Of a stretch of DNA of 64,000 bases, positions 1 through 12,121 are shown in pieces. The DNA is taken from positions 3,720,001 to 3,784,000 of the forward strand of contig JAYKKR010000002.1 of assembly GCA_036971615.1 (NCBI GenBank). Direction: 5' to 3'. Below the pieces are notes generated by a model. That model was given only the letters and a program-made list of their open reading frames with translations, was not told the origin of the DNA and ran no database searches. Each line of letters starts with the position of its first letter. Within the stretch, counting starts at the first letter, position 1. The translations under genes and the position numbers were made by a program. Source of the DNA: Amyloporia xantha (lineage: Eukaryota > Basidiomycota > Agaricomycetes > Polyporales > Adustoporiaceae).

Positions 1-1540
1 TGGGCTTGGTAAGTCTGTTCCACGCCTGCAGCATCATACCATCCACGCAATGCGTGCGCCTCCGGGATATCAGGGTTGGGATGCATCGTGCTGGAGCTGA
101 ACATGGACAGTGAGCGCCCTGGAAAGCATCGCCAGGTATTAAGTTTCAGCCTCCATACATAAGATGCGCTGACTGACCTCCAAAATCTCCAACTCTAACC
201 CCCTTAAAGGCCATCACAGGCTGATCGTCAGCGGCGAAGGTTTCAGCTTGCTTGCCCCATAGCGTGAGACGAACAGAGAAGCCAGAACGGTCGACAAGCG
301 TCAGTTCCTTCTTGGGAATCTGAAACGAGAAAATATTTCAGTGCCAGAATACAAGCAGCATACCAAAATCATGTTACAGTTTTGTTCGCTTTTGATGTAA
401 TCTCTCCCAGCGGACCAACTTCTTTGACGATGCCAATCACGTCTGCGGAAATATGTCAGGCAATTGATACCAATCCGCATTCCTAAATAAAAATTAACTT
501 ACCACAGACGGAATCCTTTGCCAATTCATCAAGCTTAGCTATATCTACGAAGTTAAACCTTACGGCAGGGACGTTGGAAGTGTCATGACACTACAACGAT
601 AGCCATGAGCCTCAGCACTACCCATGCGCATGTTACTCACTTCCTCGACTTCAGTGCTACGCTCCAATGCAAGCTCGTACTCGTTCTGTACATTCGAGAA
701 CTTCTTCTTGGCGAGATTGACCCTGGCCTTAGAAATGGTATAAACCTTGCCCTCCTGGAATTTGTCGTATAACTCGTCGACCACATTATTGAAAGCGGTC
801 CCTTTGATCTCTCCACTCTCGTCCATGAAGGTGACGCTGAAAAGCTTCCCTTCGCCGCGCTGATTGGACCATGTTCTGATCTCTGACTTCTGAGTGACAC
901 GAGCTTTAATGGTCCAGTGGTTCTGATAGGGGCTAAGACTTTCGATGGGATAGATGGCCGTGCCACGTCCACCTCGGTTCTGTTGACGTTGAGGCTGCTG
1001 AACAGGAGCTACTGGTGCGGATGTAGTCGACGTCGAAGGAGCAGGGACCGCAGCCCTGGGCGACTCAGTCCGAGCAGCCTGCCCTACGGCGGCGGGGGTC
1101 ACTGAGGGTACCTGCAAAGCTACTGGAGAACCTATTTTTGGGACTTCTCTGGCAAGGATGCGCAGCTGAAGAATAATGAGGAGCCTTGAAAAATGTTTCC
1201 AATCAGAAAGAAGGAATATAATTAGCCCCTGAGTGGTATCTGACCGTTTGTCTTGCACTAGGTTGCAGGTGAACTTTTCTATCACCGCAATCGAGTGCTT
1301 CCCAACCTGATTTTCTTCGATGAGATGGTTGAGCTGAGTTGCTAGCATCGCCTGCAGAAAGTGCTCTCCATCGGAGACTATAACTCGATAGCGATCCACA
1401 GTAGCTGCTGATCCCGCTGTCGGCGGAACCTTTTTGAAGGAAAGAAACTGCACTGTAGGAGAGGACGCCTGAAGTTCCTCGTCCGGGCTATTGACGTCGT
1501 TAAGCCGTGCACAGATACCGCCTGTAAGTTGATACGCCAT
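1..1540 (-). CDS. RFA1: Replication protein A 70-kDa subunit, 3' part cut by window edge
   Basis: Large subunit of the heterotrimeric single-strand DNA binding complex RPA, acting in nuclear replication, repair and recombination. The start ATG is at 1538-1540. The N-terminal OB fold (about residues 1-100, with QFLSFKK and [13 protein letters not shown]) is followed by a Ser/Pro/Gln-rich linker and then DBD-A, beginning [20 protein letters not shown] and containing the typical [15 protein letters not shown] stretch. A ~60 nt intron falls after VQDK. Further exons at about 500-560, 366-436, 180-320 and 1-130 encode DBD-B (for example [20 protein letters not shown]) and run off the left edge. 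The family identity rests on order and motifs of two OB domains and is firm; the C-terminal zinc-containing DBD-C is outside the window. Confidence 0.93.
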
Positions 1541-2040
1541 TGTGACTGTCGTGGTCGTGGTTGAGAATACGCGCGACGCGACGCGCCCCTATATACCGCG
1601 TTTCTTACGTAATCAAGGCGTCTCAGCGGACTCAGTTGCTCATTCCGCGCTCGCTCGTCCAGTACAGTACCAGCTAGTACCACGGAAGAAGCTGAAGGCG
1701 ACTACTAGAGACATTTCGAACCATCTCTGCTCAGCTTGATCCGTCCGCTTCACACTATGTCTTGCCTCTCGTGAAATGGCAGGCACGTACTACCTGGGCA
1801 CTGTACAATAAAGCAAGTATCATTGAATTTCGCGTATATTTGTTACATAATGCCCAGTCTAGCGATAAATACTATTGATACAGGAGGGAATGACTATAGC
1901 GTTACAAGGTCTCAAGAACTGTGTGGAGGTGCTGTGCAGGGACTGTGTCAGGTAAGAGGTGAGAAATTAGTATTAATATGCTCATAATGTAACGTCCGGC
2001 TTTGTTCTTTTTGGAAAAACGGAGCAGTGAGACCAAGTCC
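1541..2040. other. Intergenic region between RPA1 promoter and IDO 3' end
   Basis: About 500 bp separating two genes on the minus strand. Apart from the TATA and CGCG elements next to RPA1 I see no coding exon. The part near 1,900-2,040 is probably the IDO 3' flank. Confidence 0.5.
1569..1597 (-). promoter_or_regulatory. TATA box and CGCG-rich (MCB-like) repeats upstream of RPA1
   Basis: Reading the minus strand, a TATATA element (plus-strand 1590-1597) sits about 50 nt before the RPA1 start codon. Between it and the ATG (1569-1587) is a GACGCG-type repeat with three CGCG cores. MluI cell-cycle boxes (ACGCGT-like, bound by MBF) control RPA and other S-phase genes in yeasts; calling this an MBF site here is inference. 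Confidence 0.45.
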
Positions 2041-3463
2041 TCAATTTTCCAACAGTAACGCTCGCTGAGTAGCGTCGCGCCCTGCTTTCAGCAACCCTGA
2101 CACCTCGCTGCCTCCGGTCCCTATAGATCGCCCGTTCAGGTCGAGTGGCTGGATCTGAGGCGGCGGTGTGGAATGGGCCTTCGAAATGACATACACAGCG
2201 ACAATCCGTATGTGTGCATCCCGGAGGTTCTTCAGCGCCATCACGGCAGCGTTGTAGGCGGGCTTCAGACTCGGCGTCTGCTCGACTACCTCCCGCACAG
2301 ACCGCAGGTTCTCGAGATATTCTCTATGCAAACCCGGCATGTATCTGCGCATCCTGTCCATAAACCCTCGGTCTGCCCTACGGTGGTTGTCAGTCGGCGC
2401 AGGGGTGCGGTTGTCTCGGAGTCGGTGGTCAATGTCCAGGAATATGTCGAGCGCATGCATGACAGAGCTTTGCCCTGCAGATGCGCCCCCGAGGTCGTGC
2501 TGCACCGATTCTGGCACTCCTTCCAGAATCCAACCTGGCGAGCCCTTGGATGTCGCACCGGACCACCACTTCCGCACTTGCCAGTAAAAGACGTGGGGGT
2601 CGATCGTATCGCGCATCGACATTAGAATGGATGTGAGGTCGTCGACGATCCTGGCGAGTCGCGCGAGGTCCCGGGTGATTTTTGCTGTCGCATATGGATC
2701 GGTGACACTGCGCAAATTCATGAACTCATCAAAGATGTCTAGCATCTCGACGCCCTTCAGTTCCACCGCGGCTGATTGTAAGTAAAAGTTCTTTTCCGCC
2801 TCTGTCCCTGAGAAAATATTGATATATCGCATGTTGTCCACAGAAAGCGGTAACGCCGGGTCAATGAGATCCCAGTTCCACAGAACCGTATCTGCGAATG
2901 TGAGAACCGGCGCTATCTTGAGTTCTCGTGAGACCGCTACCAATGGTACGGCAATAGATTTCGGCACCACAACAGGAGCCTGGTCATTTGTAGGTGGGAT
3001 CGAATGCACGTAAAAGTGCATGATACTGGCGAGTACCATATGGGCCCTTTGCAGGACGCGAAGGTTGTCGCTAAGATGGATGGTGCTGTTCACTCGCCAC
3101 TGGGTTTCATGACGGTGTTGGTATCATTTTTGCATAAGCGACAGAAATTTAACTCACCGATCGTACGTTTTCTCGCCATCGTTCTCCCTCCGGACTCTTA
3201 ATGACTGCTTCTGCGCTCTGATCCTCTCCCAACTTCAGGATTCCTCCTGCTTCCTCGAACGCCGTTTCCCAGTGCTCAAATTCCTTTGGCAATCTGGGGA
3301 GTGGTTGTGAAGGGAAAAACCCTGTTTTGGGATCAACGTCGTATTCGCGTGGTGAGAATATCTTGATTTTGGTCACGCCGTGGTCAAGGACCTTGTTGAC
3401 GGCGGATGTCTCCCAGACAGCAGTTGCCCATTCGAGGAAATGCACGGGAGAAGGGATGTTCAT
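2041..3463 (-). CDS. IDO: Indoleamine 2,3-dioxygenase
   Basis: Heme dioxygenase that opens the indole ring of tryptophan to N-formylkynurenine, the first step of the kynurenine/NAD route. Two exons are visible: 3158-3463 (starting MNIPSPVHFLEW) and 2041-3099, joined over a 58-nt intron (3100-3157, GTGAGT...CAG). The second exon carries the IDO signature MRRYMPGLHREYL and, near the C-terminus, LRDAHIRIVAVYV, whose His aligns with the proximal heme ligand (His346 of human IDO1), followed by the GTGGSEVSGLLK loop that resembles the GTGGT motif. Total about 454 residues, normal for fungal IDOs. The ATG at 3463 was preferred because a TATA box lies just upstream, inside a longer in-frame ORF that continues to 3559. 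Confidence 0.93.
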
Positions 3464-3517
3464 GGTAGATGTAGTGAGGGTGAGTAAAGCTGACTTTGTG
3501 GGTTCGACATGCTGGGC

Positions 3518-3525
3518 TTTATATA
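3518..3525 (-). promoter_or_regulatory. TATA box of the IDO gene
   Basis: The minus strand reads TATATAAA about 55 nt upstream of the chosen IDO ATG. Its position inside the longer open frame (which would otherwise start at 3559) argues that translation starts at 3463. Confidence 0.55.
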
Positions 3526-3559
3526 GAGCACCCTTCTGCAGTAGGAGGATTGCCGTCAA

Positions 3560-5120
3560 TTCCCGTAACTGTTTCCCTCGTGGTGCAGTGTCGTCGGACT
3601 ATACCTCTCGATCTCAGATCGTGATCGAGTGTTCCGTGGACTCGATCAAGTTCTGTCCACAGCCGTTGCACCGGATCCGCAAACCGCTCGACCTGTGCGC
3701 TCCCGCGCGTGGCAGAAGGGACGTCCCCGAGGCATTCGCTCCAGCTCGGTCAAGGACATATGTCGACTCGGCTGAAATCAAATGCGCTCGCAAACCTTAT
3801 ATCCAATAATCGTCCCTGCATAGCCTCGTCCATTCATTTCGTGTCAGTGTTTGTCATATACTAATATTGTCCTTCTTAGTGTTAAAAGATGTCAACAATA
3901 CTTTTGCACGTCCACACGAGAATCACATGGATGGTGTCGCACGGTGCTCGTGGTAGGTCATATCGTGGATCCCACTTAACCTATCTTCACGTGTCCGAAG
4001 CTGGAAAAATCAGGCCCATCGGCCACAAAGTGCGATACGAGTGTTCGGTATCGGCGTCCGCCGAAAATACAGTGCAATCATCATTTTCACCTTGAAAGGC
4101 TGCTGTCAGTCCCGGAAAGGCATTGTTAGAGTCGTTTCGGCAGACTGAACTTCACACGGGCGGAAAGGACACCAGGGCGTTCTTCCACGAGAGTCACAAA
4201 GACGCGCCATCTCTGCAACAACCACCCACCGCCACATAGCGCTGCCTCCAAGTGGGCGGTCTGTCGGCGCCTGGCGTTGGAAAGCAAGTTCTCACATGCA
4301 TTGGACGCCCTCAGCTGAGCCTCGGTATATTTTGATGTGAGCACTCTGCACAATTTTCGCAAGCACTTGCATTGTGATGAATACAAATGATCAGTGCGGT
4401 CCAGGTTCGGAGCGGTTGTCTCCAAGAGACTCCGGAGTGCTGTGGTCCTCCCACAGCGAGGATCACTTTGATATCTCCAAACATATTCAATGCATAACTT
4501 GTGAAATAATCGAAGCGCTGTGTCAGCATGGATCAATCACCATACCGGGCAGCTGTAACCGAGCTTGCTACGTCGCCCGGCGTTGAGTGAAATTGTTGGA
4601 CTTAATTTGGAATCTGAAATCAGGAGTATCACAATCATACAGCTGTGCTTCAATTTCACCGATACCGACTGCTTGTGGAATGGATTAGGACTGCCAAAAC
4701 ATGCTCTCTCCATGAAACCTTTACGTCTTAACGACTTGCTCCCAAGCTCACCCCATTTAAGCGTGCCCTATAAGTACAACCATCAGAATTATGGTTTTTC
4801 GACATTTGACTCGCGATCGGTGGGGTAATATGACATGTCAATGTGATGTATGTCAGCTGCTTCATCGCAATCACACATCAATATTAATCTCTATTTGCAC
4901 AGTCAAGGTGAGATTGCCAACGAATTGACCGCGTTCATGTTCACCAGCTCTTACACGACTCAATTTAACAGCTATAGGTGGATGAGTAATGGTAGAGCCA
5001 TGTCTGCCAAACGCATGGCTCCCTCTGCCCAACGTAAGTTCCAAGCGACAGACTAGTCACTGTAGTATGTCATTAGCACCGCCGAATACATCTGTGTGTG
5101 ACATGACGCTCCAGTAGTAC
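3560..5120. other. Gap of ~1.5 kb with no supported gene
   Basis: Upstream flank of IDO and 3' flank of the HIBCH gene. A minus-strand open frame at 4126-4536 (136 codons, Arg/Cys/Leu-rich) and several shorter frames are present but show no recognised domain, and no plausible exon chain could be built. The stretch may hold a small orphan gene; I cannot support one. Confidence 0.35.
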
Positions 5121-6998
5121 TCAGTGTTTCCACTTCAACCAATTTTTGTCGACGTGCTTGTCTTGCTCGGTCGTGCACCTCCGCTGCACAACCTCTAAAA
5201 TCTTCTCCCGCACGCCTGATTTGCCCTTCTTCATGTCGTTAAACTTGGCGAGCAGCTCCTCGACGGTGATCGCAAAGTCTCCACTGCTTTTATGGCTGCC
5301 ATTCACGACCTGCCCAATCTCCTCTTCCGTTGGTAACGCATACTGCATAGGACTTGTCCGCTTGCTGTCCGCAAGCCATGCTGGTGGCGTGAGCTTGGGT
5401 GCAGTGTCCTGATCAGGCGAATAGTTGGTAAAGAATTCCTTCTGTATAAAGGAATCTTGAACGTCTTCCAGCGTATTTGGTGACCACAGTGGCCTCTCCT
5501 TGCTCTTCTCGACTACGACTGCCGTGACGCCTGTGCGGAAATCCGGACTTGCACCATGCTATAGACATTGTAACAACCGTTAGCATATGAGCCTTCAGTA
5601 AATAATGTACATACGCAGAATGCAGAAGCTATGTTCATTTCCATTTGCAAGGCGTCAAGCAAAGGCAGTTTCTTGCCCTTACGTATTGCCCTGAGGGCGA
5701 CCTTCAAACTTGTAGGGCTTCGCATAGCAAGATTATCGAGAGTCGCTCTAGCCCACTGGCGGACGCTTTCATTATCGCTCTCAGTCGTCAACGTCGTCAA
5801 CTCCGCAACGATTTTCTCTACAGAGTCGTGACGAAACGCCGAATCAAGGGCAATGCGAACGGGGCCGACCAGAGAACTGGTGGGATCTTCTGGCAGCCGC
5901 TCGTCTCTGTGCTCCTCGATGATGCTGTCAAGTTGCGCGTAGGTGGGGTTATCCAGCGATGCTATACGTTCAAGCAAACCGGGAATGCGCCGAGCGGGTA
6001 CGAAATGAGTCGCAAAGCCATGTTCGCTGTCATTGAAATTTGAACAATGTTTCACGACATATATAGCATGAATTGCACCTACAACACCGCTCTGCCTTTC
6101 AATGCTTCCGACGTAAGACCCAAGTATGTGCCGACTTCACCGTCTACTCTTGATAGGAAGTAGCTGGCGCCGACGTCGGGACAATAGCCGATCTTGGCCT
6201 CGGGCATTGCAAATACAGTGTTCTCGGTAGCAATTCGGAACGGAGCATTCACCGCCAGTCCGACGCCTCCACCCACTGCCATGACATATTTTGAGTAACA
6301 CAAAAATACAATGAAGGAAAAGACGTACTGGTGATACCATCCATTATAGCCACATATGGCTTCGGCATAGCAGCTAGAATATAATCCAACTCGAATCTGG
6401 ACAGACTATGAATGATGCTCGGGCAAAGGCGGCAGGTCAACTCACTCTCTGTGGAAAAAATCAATGGCTTTGGGCAGCGTGTCTGGATGGGCAGCGTCCT
6501 TGACGACGCCTAAAATAATCAGCCAGTGACATATTCCCAAGCTTGCGCAGACTCACCTGCCACGTCCCCTCCTGCACAGAAAGCACGGCCAACACCAGTC
6601 CCCACTATGACGCCGGTCAATTCGCCCTGAGCCCATTCCTGCAATGAAATATGCGTCCAATGAGCATACTTGCCACGTATCAAGTTGTAGAACAGTACCT
6701 CTATCTTTGGCCGGAGAATACTCAGCATAGGCTCGTTCAATGCATTCAGTTTCTTCGGTCGATTGAGAACATATGTCCGGAGGCAGCCATCCGACTTGAA
6801 GATCACTGGTGCCTGCGAGGAGTACATCAGAACATCAACTTTGAAAGACGCGCTACCGCAATTTACCTCGTCTGGTATAGGCTCAGCTGGAGCGCTCGGT
6901 GCGCTCGAGGACATATGGTGCTGGATGGCTGCTGTCCTCTGGATAGCCGCACGGCTAGAGGGTGCCATTCTTGCAAGTCGGATGTTCCTCTTGAACAT
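5121..6998 (-). CDS. HIBCH: 3-hydroxyisobutyryl-CoA hydrolase, mitochondrial
   Basis: Crotonase-fold thioesterase of valine catabolism that releases 3-hydroxyisobutyrate from its CoA ester in mitochondria. The ATG at 6996-6998 begins MFKRNIRLARMAPSSRAAI, an Arg/Ser/Ala-rich presequence typical of matrix import. Exons downstream give LNRPKKLNALNEPMLSILRP, the oxyanion-hole segment GVGRAFCAGGDV, AAMPKPYVAIMDGIT, MGGGVGLAVNAPFRIA and MPEAKIGYCPDVGASYFLSR, which carries the conserved acidic residue. The C-terminal block (ATHFVPARRIPGL onward, ending NWLKWKH) is specific to the hydrolase rather than to enoyl-CoA hydratases. At least seven short introns. Its start lies 251 bp from the divergent TBCE gene. 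Confidence 0.9.
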
Positions 6999-7249
6999 TG
7001 GGAACGGCAGCAAGCACCAAGCTAACAGAAGACGCCTCAGGAGGACGGGGATCCGCTACGGAAAGTAGAAAGGTCACAGGATGAGCATCCGTGGACGAAT
7101 GAGCCTCAAGTCGCGAAGACGCACGTGATGAATATTTAACAGTGCTCCTACAGATCCATCGGTGTCTTCTACTGAACTGTTTCCGCGCGACGAATGTGTA
7201 TGTCTTACAATAATTCGCTTCACTAACAGTGTCGCAATCAGCCCAACCC
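6999..7249. promoter_or_regulatory. Divergent promoter HIBCH / TBCE with a CCG-N3-CGG motif
   Basis: 251 bp between two opposite start codons must contain both promoters. At 7053-7061 an everted CCG-CTA-CGG triplet pair occurs, the type of half-site arrangement bound by Zn2Cys6 regulators. One short motif can arise by chance, so its use as a site is inference. Confidence 0.4.
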
Positions 7250-9562
7250 ATGGCAAATCAGAATCTACCTGCCGTCGGAATGCGCATCTCTTACTCCGGA
7301 CATCTCGGTACTGTCAGGTTCGTGGGCCAAGTACACAACACGTCTGGTATTTGGTTAGGTATCGAATGGGACGACCCGCAACGAGGAAAGCATGACGGAG
7401 AGAAGGACGGGAGACGGTATTTTTCCTGCTTGTGAGATATTGGCCGCTCAATCTCGGCGGTCCAGTACTACCACATCTACCACAGAGTGCCCAATTCTGG
7501 ATCGTTCTTACGACCATCTGCAGCCATATCATATGGTAGGACGTTCCTGACCGCACTGATATCAAAGTACATAGAAGTACCGCACGGGTCCTCGCTGGAG
7601 AAAGTTGTTCTCGGATCCTCTCGCGGTGCAATCGAAGTGGAGGCAGTTGGGTTAGACAAGATCCGCGGGAAATTCTCTCGTCTCGAACGGCTCCGAGAGA
7701 TTAGCTTGGACGGTGAGGAAGTTGCCACCGCTGATTCACCGGGAGCCGTTTCAAACACATGTTCTGGTGAGTGTTCTGTGTACAACCACTCCGGTGATCC
7801 AGAGGGCCGATGGCCTCCGTTTGTTATGTGTCTGTGTATAGTATGTTTCATACAACATGTATCTGTGTCTTGGCCTCTTCAAAGATACCTATGGAATTTG
7901 TTTCAAACGCTTACACCCTTCTCGTGACGATTTATCCCTGAGCACTCCGTGAAACTACGGATCTTTTCTTTTGAGATGATTTGGATGGTCGTTAACATCT
8001 ATTAATTTTTCTGCACAGGTGTACGTGGATTGGACCTCTCCAGGTCTTTGATACCATCGTGGGATATCCTAGCCCTCATCGTATCCGAATTGCCAAATCT
8101 TCGGAGGCTTGCTGTAAAGTATGCATCCTCCTGGAATGTGTTACACGCCAAAGCTTACACACACTAACGTAGTCAAAACCGGTTGAGACCACCATCAAAT
8201 CGAGCCCTGACCGCATCCGCCTTCCGTGGCATTCACGAACTGCAATTGAGTGCAACTCTGACGACATGGGCAGAGATGCAGGTTGTTATTGGCGACATGC
8301 CAGTTCTCCAATCTGTAGAGATGGGATACAATCGCCTGCAGTCGCTGTCATCAGACGACCATGATCCGGTTTTGTTGCGCGATGGGTCAACGCTCGAGGA
8401 GATTAACCTTGACAGCAATAATCTGCGCAGCTGGCACGCGACATGTCAAGCCTTGCGGCAGTACACCGCGTAAGCCCACGTTTCGCGCAGTAACTGATGA
8501 CTAACCTGTTGACGTAGACTGCAACGCCTAATACTGACGTCAAACTGGATTGAGACGGTAGAGCATGTCGATGTATCAGATTCACCCGTTTCCCATCTCA
8601 AACACTTGTCGCTCTCGTTCAACCGTTTGGCAACGTGGCGTGACGTTGATAATTTGTCTCTCTGGTGCCCAGCGCTAGAATCGCTAACGCTCGCAGGAAA
8701 CCCTCTCGTAGACGGTGGCCATCTATTTCTCAGGAATTTATCACCACACTGACATCAGTGAGCACGCTACAGATGCTGTGCTGGGAAAGAATGCCAGGCA
8801 GTTCACGATTGCGAAGATTCCATCGCTGACCACCCTTGATGCTGCAGTTGTACGTGTTCTCCCTACCTCGTGGTCTCGGATCGGATGTCACTGAACTCCG
8901 AGCACCACTCCATTCCACGCGATCAGATCTCGAACAAAGAACGGGTCGACAGCGAACTGTTCTACCTGTCGTCCGTGAGCAAGTACGGACCGGTCGACGA
9001 GGAGGCCAGATGTCGGGAGCACCCGCAGTGGAGAGCGCTGTGCCAGAGTATGCCGATATCCCGCTCCTTACGCATGCATCGGAGCACCGCTACTGACGAC
9101 CTATGCTTTCTTTTATTTTCTCTCGCGCCTCGGGCCTTCAACTGCAACTTCTCCGATCAGAGCACGGGAGACCCGACACTGCACCGTCGAAAGGCCAGGA
9201 CCGGCCTGATACACTGGGGAATAGGCTCATAGGTATGCGGTGTCTACTCTTCTCCAGCTGTTTGACTAACAGTATCCTTTAATATTGCAGAAGTAATAAT
9301 TTATCGGTGCAAGGAGGGTTCTCTGAGCGCTCCGGACGCGGAAACAACACCACCCACTTCACTTCGCGTCCTGCCTACTATGCCAGTACGGACATTTGTC
9401 ATGAAGGTTGTGAAGTCATTCAAGATTCCAAAGGGTGACCAGTCTTCCATGCAAATATGGCTCAAGATGCCTAATGAGAAGATGGTAGAAGTAGATAAGA
9501 ATGATAGCCACGACTTGGACTGGTGGGGTATCGAAGACAAGTCAAATATTTACCTGTCTTAG
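7250..9562 (+). CDS. TBCE: Tubulin-folding cofactor E (CAP-Gly / LRR / ubiquitin-like)
   Basis: Cytosolic chaperone that binds alpha-tubulin during heterodimer assembly and disassembly (yeast Pac2). The first exon encodes a CAP-Gly domain (RISYSGHLGTVRFVG, GIWLGIEWDDPQRGKHDG, with the GKHDG form of the GKNDG motif). Exons between about 8,020 and 8,760 encode leucine-rich repeats (VRGLDLSRSLIPSW, LQSVEMGYNRLQSL, LEEINLDSNNLRSW, LQRLILTSNWIETV, LESLTLAGNPLVD). The last exon (from ~9,290) encodes a ubiquitin-like fold ending MVEVDKNDSHDLDWWGI. The order CAP-Gly, LRR, UBL is diagnostic. The first ATG in frame is at 7250; an upstream GTG frame is not a start. About eight introns of 50-100 nt. Confidence 0.92.
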
Positions 9563-10243
9563 ATTTGCCGGCTTGCAAAAGTATATGCTTTGACCGGAGA
9601 AGAATATTATTACTTCGTTCCATTTGACATGTAAATACATGAAGACAACAACATACTCTAATAGTAAGGCGGAAAGGCGGAGACAAAATGAACGCCCGTT
9701 ATTGCGTACTTACCCACAACCGACTGCATTATTGATGATATGATGCTTTGTTGACGGCACAGGAGTCCACAGGAATGGCAGCAACGGCCCGACGGCATTC
9801 CCGCACGCGTAACACACGGAAATCAGGAATGCGTCCAGAGCGATTGGCCATCTTCTCAGGATCGCCGTTGCGAAAACGCGCCTATCAGAGCCTTCTTCGC
9901 ACTGCGGAAGCCAATGGAATTTTTTCCGAGTTGCTTGATGGCACATCTCTTGGTTAATCACGCCTGCCTGCAGTCCACAACGAGACCTGATCCGCTGGAC
10001 TGGTCCATCTACACATTGCAGGGCCTCGGCACTATCACGAAGGGATCCAACGACCTGGGCCGACCAACGAAGACCATGCGAATCCACGCGGGAATAATCC
10101 AACCTCAAGTACACGATGCCGGGTCCATACAGAGAAACCTATCGAGAAGCCAGTCCACACGCCTTTGGAGAGCAACCTTTTCGCGAGTAACCTTCTTCAC
10201 GGCCCACCTAGCAACGGAAGAAACCCGGGACGCTGTGGCCTCT
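9563..10243. other. Convergent 3' region between TBCE and the SR protein gene
   Basis: About 680 bp between two stop codons on opposite strands. It contains open frames on both strands (for example minus 9710-10114), but none has a recognised motif, and the location fits 3' untranslated sequence of both genes. Confidence 0.5.
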
Positions 10244-11612
10244 TTAACGCGCCCAACCGCTATCCCCGTTGGCATGCCTCGGGGGCCTGTCGTCAAACCT
10301 ATCTTCCTTTTCGTCGCGCCTCTTGTCATCCCTACGACGGTCATAATAAGGGTCAGGGCCTCGACGGTCATCATAATAGCCACTCCGCCGATCATCGTAC
10401 CCTGCAGGCCTTCTATCATCAATATCCCTCCTGGGAGGGGGAGACCTGGGGGCCCGACGATCGTCGTAGTCGGCACGTCTGGGTGGTGACCGGGATCGGT
10501 CACGGCGGGCTGCGCGGTCATCCCTGCGATCCTCCTTGGGATAGCGGTCATCCCGAGCATAACGGTCTTCCTTGGGATAGCGATCATCTCTGCCGTGACG
10601 ATCGTCGCGGCTGTAGCGATCATCTCGACGGTCATCTCGACGAGCATCCCGACGATAATTGTCAGGACCAGTACGCTGGAGTGAAGTTGAGAAAGCAGAC
10701 TGCAAAGTATATATATAAGGCAACTTACATCAGCATCCATAGTCACACGGACAGGTTGTCCACGTAGATCTTTGCCGTCAAGTTCTTTGACGGCGCGGTC
10801 AGCATCCTCACGAGAAAGATACTCGAGGATCCTGTGTAAATGTCCAGTGATAAGCACCGGAAGATGGGCAACCAAACATGGCACTCACCCATCCCCAGGG
10901 GCATCACGGTCGATATCCGCGTAAGAAACACTGCCAGCTTCACGACCGAAGTCTTTGAGGTCCTGAGGGTGAATACCGTCAGGGTCCAATCCAGATCGCT
11001 CCAACGCCACGGTAAACGGCAGGGACAAGTAAGAGCGCCACAAATCGAGGTCACGCTTGTTAAAGCAGCACCGGTGATACGCAGACGAACGTGGCCATCC
11101 GGAAGAAACATATATCGCGACGCATGCGGAAAACCCAACCTGCTGCACACAAAAACGGTGGAAACTCTCATACCTGCCAGCTCGTATCCCGCGATATGCC
11201 AGATACAACAAGACGGAATCCAGGAGGACGTCTTGCACGTGGTGCACGGTCCGCTTCATAAACATCCCGCCGGGGTCGGCTTTCCTTCGCAAATTCAACA
11301 ACAATGCTTTTCAGCAGGTCAGCAACCAGAACAGGGGGTTCAGTATGAGTGCGGCAGATCCTACTTGGCACCCATGAAGGCCTTGCCGTTGAAGTGGTGA
11401 ACAGCGTCTTCAGCATCCCGCGAGCTCTCGAACTCAACAAAGCCGAAGCCGGTCATGACGCGGCAGTCGACGATGCGACCATAACCGTCAAAGAATTTTG
11501 AGACATCTTCAGAACGAGCATCTGGGGGAAGTCCTACAGAACAAATGAGTATCAAAAGATAAAATGAAAGACGTCGAAACGCATTACTGCCGAGGTAGAG
11601 TCGTCGTGCCAT
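10244..11612 (-). CDS. Two-RRM SR-type splicing factor
   Basis: RNA-binding protein of the SR family (comparable in layout to S. pombe Srp2 and human SRSF4/5/6), expected in the nucleus in pre-mRNA splicing and mRNA export. The start ATG is at 11612; a 54-nt intron (11534-11587) joins MARRLYLGR to LPPDARSEDVSKFFDGYG. RRM1 contains RNP2 RLYLGRL and RNP1 TGFGFVEF. After a short linker (RPRRDVYEADRAPRARRP) a second RRM begins FRLVVSGISRDTSWQ and includes FGREAGSVSYADIDRD, followed by ILEYLSREDADRAVKELDG. The last exon encodes about 140 residues of RDDR/YPKEDR/SRSPPRR repeats ending GDSGWAR. The tail is Arg-Asp rich rather than strictly Arg-Ser. Confidence 0.88.
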
Positions 11613-12121
11613 GGTGGTTGAAGAACAAGAGTATAAAGTTCACACTGTCTGGCTGAGTTCAAATGGAGGCGCAGGGTGGTCCGTGCGCACACGAGGCACA
11701 TTGCCGTTTCTGGCAATAGATGACTGAGCAAAACAAACCCGGGGATAGGTCCAAGATAAGGTCTGAACGGGAGTCTGGTCGTCTATTGGTGCCATTAAGG
11801 TGGACGACGAACCACAGCGGCCGCAGTATTCACTGCTAGCCAAGCTCGCATCCAACGAGTGCTTGCTCTGGAGTGAATGTCATACATTCTAATAGTACAG
11901 AACAGCTGGACCACAGCGAGTGCGAGAACCAACAAATGTTGTATGCGAAAAGGCAGCGGATGCCAGACAGCTTCCGTGTGCCATTCAAAATTGTCAATAC
12001 GATGCTAGAGTAATAGACGGAACATAATGCAACAACTCATATGGAAGATACGGAAACGATAGCGTAAAACGAATGCCCACAAATCCTACTACACAACCCC
12101 CCAACCGAAAACGTGACGAAA
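11613..12121. other. Intergenic region between SR protein promoter and NFS1 3' end
   Basis: About 510 bp; both flanking genes are on the minus strand, so this holds the SR gene promoter and the NFS1 3' flank. No coding exon was recognised. Confidence 0.5.

Noticed and set aside
10105..10884. 259-codon minus-strand frame rich in Met/Ile/Thr
   Set aside because: Shifted frame of the repetitive Arg-Asp tail of the SR protein.
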